Below, piece after piece: positions 5,867 through 10,517 of a stretch of DNA of 10,517 nt; the stretch's first letter is position 1, and each line of letters begins with the position of its first letter. The position numbers and the translations under genes were made by a program. The notes under the pieces were generated by a model. That model made no database searches and was not told the origin of the DNA. It was given only the letters and a program-made list of their open reading frames with translations. The DNA comes from Candidatus Hydrogenedentota bacterium (lineage in GTDB: Bacteria; Spirochaetota; Leptospiria; Turneriellales; J094), in contig RFJE01000385.1 of NCBI GenBank assembly GCA_003695005.1, forward strand, positions 1 through 10,517. The letters run 5' to 3'.

Positions 5867-7519
5867 ATGAAGCGGGATATTGAGGCATTATCTAGCCAAG
5901 AATTTGATATCGTTATTGTAGGGGGCGGGATTTCAGGCGCTTGTATTGCATGGGATGCTATTACGAGAGGATTAAAAGTTGCCTTAATAGAAAGAAAAGA
6001 TTTTGGCCATGCAACTTCGATGGCCACTTCAAAACTGATTCATGGGGGGTTACGTTATTTAGCACAATACCAATTTGGGGTGGTACGAGAATCACTACGC
6101 GAAAGAAGGTTTTTTGAGAAAAATTTACCACACTTAATTTTCCCGCTTGGCTTTTTACTACCTATTTATGATTTTACACCAACTTCTCGTTTTCTTTTAG
6201 GAGCAGGCCTCACTTTGTATGACCTTTTAGCTTATGATAAAAATGAGCTTTCTGATCCCGATAAACATTTAGCCAATCACAAATGGCTTTCTAAAGAAAA
6301 AGCATTAGAAGTCGATCCTAATTTAAATCCGAAAGGCTTAAAAGGCGCTTTTTATTATTACGATGGTTTAAATCGACTTCCCGAAAGAACAAATATGGAA
6401 TTTATTACTTCCTCTGCTGCACATGGCGCTGTCATTGCAAACTACACAGAGGCCGTCGACTTTTTAAAAGAGACAGCGTCGGATACTGTTTTTGTAAAAG
6501 GGATTCGAGCTAAAGATTTAGAAACCGGCAAAGAATTTGATATTCATGCGAAAGTCGTGATTAATGCATCAGGACCATGGGGGGATTTAGTTTTATCCAA
6601 ACTTCACAAAAATCCTGTTCGAAAAATTATTCGCTCGAAAGGCATTCATTTAATTTTTCCTAAATTTGGATCAGAATCTGCCATTACCTTTGAAACAAAA
6701 GATAAGCACCACTTTTTTATTATTCCATGGTTGAACTATTCACTGATTGGTACAACCGATACCCCTTTCGAAGATGACCCTGATAACTTAAAAGTCACTC
6801 GCAAGGAAGCCGAAGATTTTATGCAACTTGTAAACGATCATTATCCTGCAGCAAATCTAACGTATGATAAAATCCTGCATGCCTATGCAGGAATTCGACC
6901 GCTCGTTGCCGATAGCGAATCCACTTCTACGTATGAAGCATCCCGAAAACATGAAATTGTGGATCATAATAAATTAGAAAATGTTTATGGGCTCATATCG
7001 GTTTTTGGGGGCAAGTACACCACTTCCCGCTCCCTAGCGGAAGAAACAATCAACCATGTGGTAAAAGAATATGGCTTAAAAGCAAATCCCTGTGTTACAA
7101 AAGATACCCCTTTAGATGGTGGGAATTTACCTGTACGTTTTAGCATCTTTCTAGATGAAAGTGTTAAAGAATATGGGCCTCTCTATGGAGAACAATTAGT
7201 TAGAAATTTAGTATATCGCTATGGTGTCCACTTTACAAAAATCCTCAATAAGATAAAAGAAAATCCCGAGTGGAAAAAGCCATTGGAGCAAATTTTTTAC
7301 TCTACGCCTGCAGAAATTGAGTATGCCATTTCCGAAGAATCCGCACTGCATTTAGATGACTTATTGCTTCGCCGTATAGGACTTGGAAATACGGGTGAAG
7401 TAAACCAGAGTTTGTTAGAAAAAATTGCTACACAAATGGGACATTTTTTAGGCTGGGATAAATCTCGTATTCAGGAAGAAGTATCGCATTACCAAAAAAC
7501 GGTTCGCATTTTAGATTGA
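5867..7519 (+). CDS. glpD: FAD-dependent (aerobic-type) glycerol-3-phosphate dehydrogenase
   Basis: Oxidises sn-glycerol-3-phosphate to dihydroxyacetone phosphate and passes electrons to the quinone pool at the cytoplasmic membrane (EC 1.1.5.3). The 550 residues match the GlpD/GlpO family. The FAD Rossmann motif DIVIVGGGISGACIAWDA is at 14-31, with Glu42 placed to bind the adenosine ribose. Next come the family signature MATSKLIHGGLRYLAQYQ (52-69), substrate-region blocks WLNYSLIGTTDTPF (288-301) and AGIRPLVAD (341-349), and the FAD-closing GGKYTTSRSLAEE (381-393). The C-terminal helical DAO_C domain covers about 395-540 with EYAISEESALHLDDLLLRR. No transmembrane segment is evident, as expected for a monotopic enzyme. 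It is separated from glpK by a 224-base structured gap, so it is probably transcribed on its own or by readthrough. The GlpA-type C-terminal Fe-S domain is not fused; the BFD-like protein upstream may substitute. Confidence 0.96.
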   Translation: MKRDIEALSSQEFDIVIVGGGISGACIAWDAITRGLKVALIERKDFGHATSMATSKLIHGGLRYLAQYQFGVVRESLRERRFFEKNLPHLIFPLGFLLPIYDFTPTSRFLLGAGLTLYDLLAYDKNELSDPDKHLANHKWLSKEKALEVDPNLNPKGLKGAFYYYDGLNRLPERTNMEFITSSAAHGAVIANYTEAVDFLKETASDTVFVKGIRAKDLETGKEFDIHAKVVINASGPWGDLVLSKLHKNPVRKIIRSKGIHLIFPKFGSESAITFETKDKHHFFIIPWLNYSLIGTTDTPFEDDPDNLKVTRKEAEDFMQLVNDHYPAANLTYDKILHAYAGIRPLVADSESTSTYEASRKHEIVDHNKLENVYGLISVFGGKYTTSRSLAEETINHVVKEYGLKANPCVTKDTPLDGGNLPVRFSIFLDESVKEYGPLYGEQLVRNLVYRYGVHFTKILNKIKENPEWKKPLEQIFYSTPAEIEYAISEESALHLDDLLLRRIGLGNTGEVNQSLLEKIATQMGHFLGWDKSRIQEEVSHYQKTVRILD

Positions 7520-7551
7520 TTGCTTACTTAAAATTGCTTGTGTTTAATGCC

Positions 7552-7577
7552 TTGACAACCTTCTGCTTATTTATAGT
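7552..7577 (+). promoter_or_regulatory. Candidate promoter for the HEPN/MNT pair
   Basis: A perfect -35 hexamer TTGACA (7552-7557) is followed by TATAGT (7572-7577, one mismatch to TATAAT). The 14-base spacer is short. Transcription would begin near 7584, almost at the ATG at 7586, implying a leaderless or nearly leaderless message; no ribosome site is seen before that ATG. Confidence 0.4.
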
Positions 7578-7585
7578 CTTTAAAC

Positions 7586-7966
7586 ATGAGCAGGGTTCGC
7601 GATTGGCTTGCACAAGCACAAAATGATTTTGCATGGGCTCTTGATTCCTTTGAGAGAAAGTACTATGCACAAACTTGTTTTATTGCGCAACAAGTTGCAG
7701 AGAAAGCCTTAAAAGCAATTGGCTACTATCGGGGAGCAGATTTAGTGAAAGGACATTCCTGTGCAGCCATTGCAGCAGCCCTTGGAATCAATGGGGAATT
7801 AGAAGATCGCATGAAAGAGCTCGATCAATATTATATTCCAACACGGTATCCCGATGCATTGCCTGCAGGATCACCTTTTGAAACATATACAAAAAGGCAA
7901 GCCGAGGAGGCATTACACAGTGCAAGACTTGTTTTAGATTTAGCCGAAAATACGATTCAACTATGA
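7586..7966 (+). CDS. HEPN domain protein
   Basis: A 126-residue all-helical protein with the HEPN (PF05168-type) pattern: WLAQAQNDFAWALD (7-20), CFIAQQVAEKALKA (31-44), a conserved His57 after LVKG, and YYIPTRYPDALPAGSPF (82-98), ending in a helix rich in Ala and Leu. In HepT-type toxins HEPN is an RNase with an RX4-6H motif. Here the only close pair, Arg49 and His57, is separated by seven residues, so RNase activity is doubtful; this subfamily may act through its nucleotidyltransferase partner in another way. The stop overlaps the downstream MNT start by four bases (ATGA), showing translational coupling. A candidate promoter sits immediately upstream. Toxin-antitoxin function is inferred from the pairing alone. 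Confidence 0.85.
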   Translation: MSRVRDWLAQAQNDFAWALDSFERKYYAQTCFIAQQVAEKALKAIGYYRGADLVKGHSCAAIAAALGINGELEDRMKELDQYYIPTRYPDALPAGSPFETYTKRQAEEALHSARLVLDLAENTIQL

Positions 7967-8331
7967 GCGTTCTTGTTTATTTAAAACAGCATGTTTTATT
8001 TAAGCTTACCAAAGAAGAGTTTATGGAAAAGCTTAAAACAGAACTTGAAAACCGCGTAGAAGAAGCTTGGCTTTTTGGCAGCATAACAGGAACAAAGTTT
8101 GATCCATACAAAAGCGATGTCGACTTAATTTTAGTTACAAAAACCAATCGGCCTTTTGTGGAGCGATGGAAAGACTTTTCTGATATTTTAAATTTAGCTA
8201 GAAAAATAGATTTACTCATTTACACACCTTCTGAATGGGAAAACTTAAAAAAAGAAACAAATGGCTTCTGGAAAGATGTGCATAAAACTAGAATCCCTAT
8301 CATACAGAATGGTAACAGCAATACGCCGTAA
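7963..8331 (+). CDS. MNT-type minimal nucleotidyltransferase
   Basis: A 122-residue protein with the DNA polymerase β-like minimal nucleotidyltransferase core. Gly39-Ser40 is followed by 11 residues and then Asp52-x-Asp54 (SDVDLILV), with the third carboxylate at Asp83 (KIDLLIY). All three metal-binding Asp residues are therefore present, so the enzyme looks active. In characterised MntA-HepT pairs this protein is the antitoxin and adds AMP groups to a Tyr on the HEPN partner; whether that holds here is inferred. Its ATG lies inside the stop of the HEPN gene. The last residues (QNGNSNTP) look like a short unstructured tail. After its TAA the same frame stays open into the next small gene. Confidence 0.88.
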   Translation: MSVLVYLKQHVLFKLTKEEFMEKLKTELENRVEEAWLFGSITGTKFDPYKSDVDLILVTKTNRPFVERWKDFSDILNLARKIDLLIYTPSEWENLKKETNGFWKDVHKTRIPIIQNGNSNTP

Positions 8332-8403
8332 CGTCGTTACTCTTATGTTTTTTTAGCAAGCAAATTACATTGGCGACAAATAAGCAATACTACCTGGTCT
8401 TTT

Positions 8404-8643
8404 TTGTTGCAAGGTCGAACTTTAAAACGCTTCGAGAAAGTAATTCGTAAAGCAGCGAAAAACGTCAATGATTCATATTTAAGCCGAAATTTATATGGAA
8501 GACTTCACTTTATTGGCAAGGCCATCTGTGTATCACCGATTCCTGGCCTGGCATCGCATCTACATCACGATACCCTTACGCCACATTTTGAAGAGAAAAA
8601 GCAGCTTGACCGTCTGCTAAACAATGTAACACGGGAAGCATGA
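8404..8643 (+). CDS. Small hypothetical protein overlapping the AGPS-like gene
   Basis: A 79-residue basic, probably soluble protein that I do not recognise. There is no ATG start; TTG codons at 8404 and 8407 are the only plausible starts and have no clear ribosome site. The frame is open back to 8332, just after the MNT stop, but the upstream stretch has no normal start codon. The N-terminal half is rich in Arg and Lys (GRTLKRFEKVIRKAAKN); the middle has a Pro/Gly/His segment (SPIPGLASHLHHDTLTPHF) and the end is charged. Its TGA overlaps the next ATG by four bases (ATGA), the main argument for a real, coupled gene. Alternatives are a 5'-truncated remnant, perhaps cut when the HEPN/MNT pair arrived, or a chance open frame. 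Confidence 0.5.
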   Translation: MLQGRTLKRFEKVIRKAAKNVNDSYLSRNLYGRLHFIGKAICVSPIPGLASHLHHDTLTPHFEEKKQLDRLLNNVTREA

Positions 8644-10202
8644 GCATAGCCGACATTAAACCGGCCGTTTATGACAAGCAGGCAGTAGAACTTAAATTAC
8701 AAAATTTATTTGGGAATCGATTTCATAAAGCAGAAGAGCATGTTGCCGAAAGAGTAAAATATAGTCGCGATTTAATGCCATTTAATTTTATATTAGAACA
8801 AAAAGGCGAAGTTCGTTTTCCACCAGATTATATTGTATGGCCTAAAACAGAGCAAGAAATTGTCAATTTAATAGCAATATGCCGCGAGCACAAAGTCCCT
8901 CTTGTTCCTTATGCTGGCGGTAGTGGTGTTTGCGGGGGAGCGGTTCCTGTAGCGGGAGGAGTTGTCTGCGACTTGAAACAAATGGATAAAATTTTAGAAA
9001 TTAATGATACCGACTTAACCTGTACAGTGGAACCCGGAATCAATGGACAGCTTTTTGAGGAAGAGCTCAATCGTCGTGGATATACCCTCGGTCATTTTCC
9101 TTCTAGCATTTATGTATCTACGGTTGGTGGCTGGGTTGCAACACGAGCTGCCGGAGTCCTTAGTACTTATTATGGAAAAATAGAAGACATGGTCTTATCC
9201 TTGCGAGTTGCCTTAGGCAATGGGAATGTAGCCGAAACTGTGCTTACCCCCGCCTCAGCGACGGGACCGGATTTTAATCGCATTTTTGCAGGCAGCGAAG
9301 GGACTTTAGGGATTCTTACGAAAATAACCTTTCGGATTCATCCTTTACCACAGGAACGGGGTTTTTTTGCCGTAAAAGCAAAAAACGTAAAAGAAGGCAT
9401 TGAATTTATGCGTATGGTGATGCGGAGAGGTCTTCGTCCGGCTGCCGTCCGTTTATACGACGAACTAGACACTTTAATTATTGGTTCGCCGGAAGAAAAA
9501 TCGGGAATGGACGAAGACGCCGGCTTTGTCCGAGAAACACTAAAAAAGCTAAAGTCGGGCGAGGGCTTAAAAGCAACCTTGCGCTGGGCTGCGGTTACGA
9601 ATCGAGCTATTGATATTGGACTTTCTCTTGCGAATGTCGGTTGCCTATTGCTTTTTACGTTTGAAGGTCATCCGGCTCTTGTCAACACGCAAATGGAAAT
9701 GATTCATCGGTTAGCTACGGAAATGCGTCTTGATATTAAAGGCGAGAAGCCGGCACGCTATTGGTGGGATCACCGGTATGATGTAAGTTATTCTTCCCCC
9801 GCCGTTTTTAAAGAAGGTGCTTTTTTAGATACTTGTGAGGTTTCCACCACATGGAGCAAATTACATGAGCTTTATGTAAGGGTAAAAGATGCGGTTAAAA
9901 ATGATGTCTTTATTATGGCTCATTTTTCTCATTCTTATTTATGTGGTAATAATATTTATTTTTCAATTGCAGGCTATGCAGATTCCCCCGAGGAAAGCGA
10001 AAAAAAATATTTAGATGTATGGGATAAAATGATGAAAGTTTGCTTACAAATGGGAGCAAGCATTAGTCACCATCACTCTGTTGGTATGTTAAAACAAAAA
10101 TACCTAGTAGAACAAATGGGACATTTATATCCCATTTGGCAAAAAATAAAAGAAGCTTGCGATCCGGATGGCATCATGAATCCCGGCAAATTAGGTCTCT
10201 AA
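8640..10202 (+). CDS. FAD-linked oxidase of the alkylglycerone-phosphate synthase (AGPS) type
   Basis: A 520-residue flavoprotein of the VAO/PCMH fold. The FAD-binding domain (about 62-235) has the phosphate loop VPYAGGSGVCGG (89-100), the AGPS-like run HFPSSIYVSTVGGWVATRAAG (152-172), YGKIEDMV (178-185) and GSEGTLGI (218-225). The cap domain carries AHFSHSY (427-433), Tyr440 in NNIYFSI and the HHHSVG active-site block (477-482), and ends with MNPGKL (513-518). AGPS exchanges the acyl group of acyl-dihydroxyacetone phosphate for a fatty alcohol, making the ether bond of ether lipids. Aligned by eye, the Arg of the AGPS IRD motif is Ser386 in SYSSPAVF, so the substrate may differ. GGGA (8633-8636) is a good ribosome site for the ATG at 8640, which overlaps the upstream stop. 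Family call firm; exact reaction uncertain. Confidence 0.85.
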   Translation: MSIADIKPAVYDKQAVELKLQNLFGNRFHKAEEHVAERVKYSRDLMPFNFILEQKGEVRFPPDYIVWPKTEQEIVNLIAICREHKVPLVPYAGGSGVCGGAVPVAGGVVCDLKQMDKILEINDTDLTCTVEPGINGQLFEEELNRRGYTLGHFPSSIYVSTVGGWVATRAAGVLSTYYGKIEDMVLSLRVALGNGNVAETVLTPASATGPDFNRIFAGSEGTLGILTKITFRIHPLPQERGFFAVKAKNVKEGIEFMRMVMRRGLRPAAVRLYDELDTLIIGSPEEKSGMDEDAGFVRETLKKLKSGEGLKATLRWAAVTNRAIDIGLSLANVGCLLLFTFEGHPALVNTQMEMIHRLATEMRLDIKGEKPARYWWDHRYDVSYSSPAVFKEGAFLDTCEVSTTWSKLHELYVRVKDAVKNDVFIMAHFSHSYLCGNNIYFSIAGYADSPEESEKKYLDVWDKMMKVCLQMGASISHHHSVGMLKQKYLVEQMGHLYPIWQKIKEACDPDGIMNPGKLGL

Positions 10203-10207
10203 CCTAA

Positions 10208-10517
10208 ATGAATTTACCATCCGAAGTGATAGGGTTATACCAAAGAGATATTCGTTATCCTTTACCCTATCCCGAAGAAAAAGAATTTACCTTTTTACTT
10301 CAGCATGCTCGAAAAACACAAACATTTATTTTTTCGGAATATGCTGGATTTCATGCAATGCTAAAACATCGACAAGAGTTTTATTGGGAATCAGAAAGGA
10401 CATTGGCATGGCTTAAATACTTTTCGGCCTTACTAAAAGATACCCTTATTATCGGGGGCAGCTTTTTGTTGAGTAAAAACAATCACATATATAATGCTTG
10501 CCCTTTTTTATTTCAAG
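10208..10517 (+). CDS. Probable carbon-nitrogen hydrolase (nitrilase superfamily), 3' partial
   Basis: An open frame from the ATG at 10208 to the window end gives 103 residues and continues beyond. It starts five bases after the AGPS-like stop, so the two are probably co-transcribed. Residues 41-46 (FIFSEY) resemble the first nitrilase block, where the catalytic Glu sits in a hydrophobic strand followed by an aromatic residue. The later stretch DTLIIGGSFLL...IYNACPFLFQ matches the family's strand pair before the Lys of the Glu-Lys-Cys triad. That Lys and Cys lie past the end and cannot be checked. There is no signal peptide, so it is probably cytoplasmic. The substrate is unknown. Confidence 0.55.
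   Translation, partial: MNLPSEVIGLYQRDIRYPLPYPEEKEFTFLLQHARKTQTFIFSEYAGFHAMLKHRQEFYWESERTLAWLKYFSALLKDTLIIGGSFLLSKNNHIYNACPFLFQ

Noticed and set aside
7675..7881. Alternative + frame inside the HEPN gene
   Set aside because: The HEPN frame carries the conserved motifs; this one is a shadow rich in Ser and Arg.
7977..8219. Minus-strand open frame inside the MNT gene
   Set aside because: It is antisense to the nucleotidyltransferase core with no independent support.
8328..8354. Possible terminator after the MNT gene (gtaac/gttac stem and later T-run)
   Set aside because: The stem is only five pairs and the T-run starts about eight bases later, so it is too weak to call.

Overview
The window is AT-rich and densely coding. 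Every supported gene is on the + strand. The host is a diderm: two predicted outer-membrane β-barrel proteins end in Phe, and there is a secreted M16 protease. The gene mix (a Lnb_N/DUF4105-barrel protein, an M16 peptidase with a helical insert, glpK, glpD and an alkylglycerone-phosphate-synthase-like flavoprotein) would fit a spirochaete of the Leptospirales or a similar low-GC diderm. That placement is inference; no marker gene in the window settles it.

Layout. (1) 1-1493: 3' part of a periplasmic Lnb_N (DUF4105) domain protein with a C-terminal barrel, followed immediately by a perfect 12-bp hairpin. (2) 1578-3101: exported M16 zinc peptidase. (3) 3137-5642: glycerol kinase (glpK), a BFD-like [2Fe-2S] protein that starts with GTG just after a 14-bp tandem duplication, and a small predicted outer-membrane barrel. 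(4) 5643-5866: a non-coding stretch with a 14-bp stem hairpin and a 100-bp nested palindrome with terminator features. (5) 5867-7519: FAD-dependent glycerol-3-phosphate dehydrogenase (glpD). (6) 7586-8331: an overlapping HEPN/MNT gene pair. (7) 8404-10517: a small unknown gene overlapping an AGPS-like FAD enzyme, then the start of a probable carbon-nitrogen hydrolase that runs off the window.

How they fit together. GlpK makes glycerol-3-phosphate and GlpD oxidises it to dihydroxyacetone phosphate. The BFD-like protein resembles the Fe-S domain fused to anaerobic GlpA and could serve as an electron-transfer partner, although this is not shown. The AGPS-like enzyme belongs to a family that acts on acyl-dihydroxyacetone phosphate, so an ether-lipid link is possible. 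However, the Arg expected in the AGPS substrate site appears to be Ser here. No glycerol facilitator (glpF) or glp regulator gene is visible.

Most unusual points: the nested palindrome at 5694-5793, the divergent AGPS-like operon, the HEPN protein lacking the RNase motif and apparently made from a nearly leaderless transcript, and the duplicated stop/start junction between glpK and the Fe-S protein. I found no tRNA, rRNA, CRISPR array or insertion sequence.
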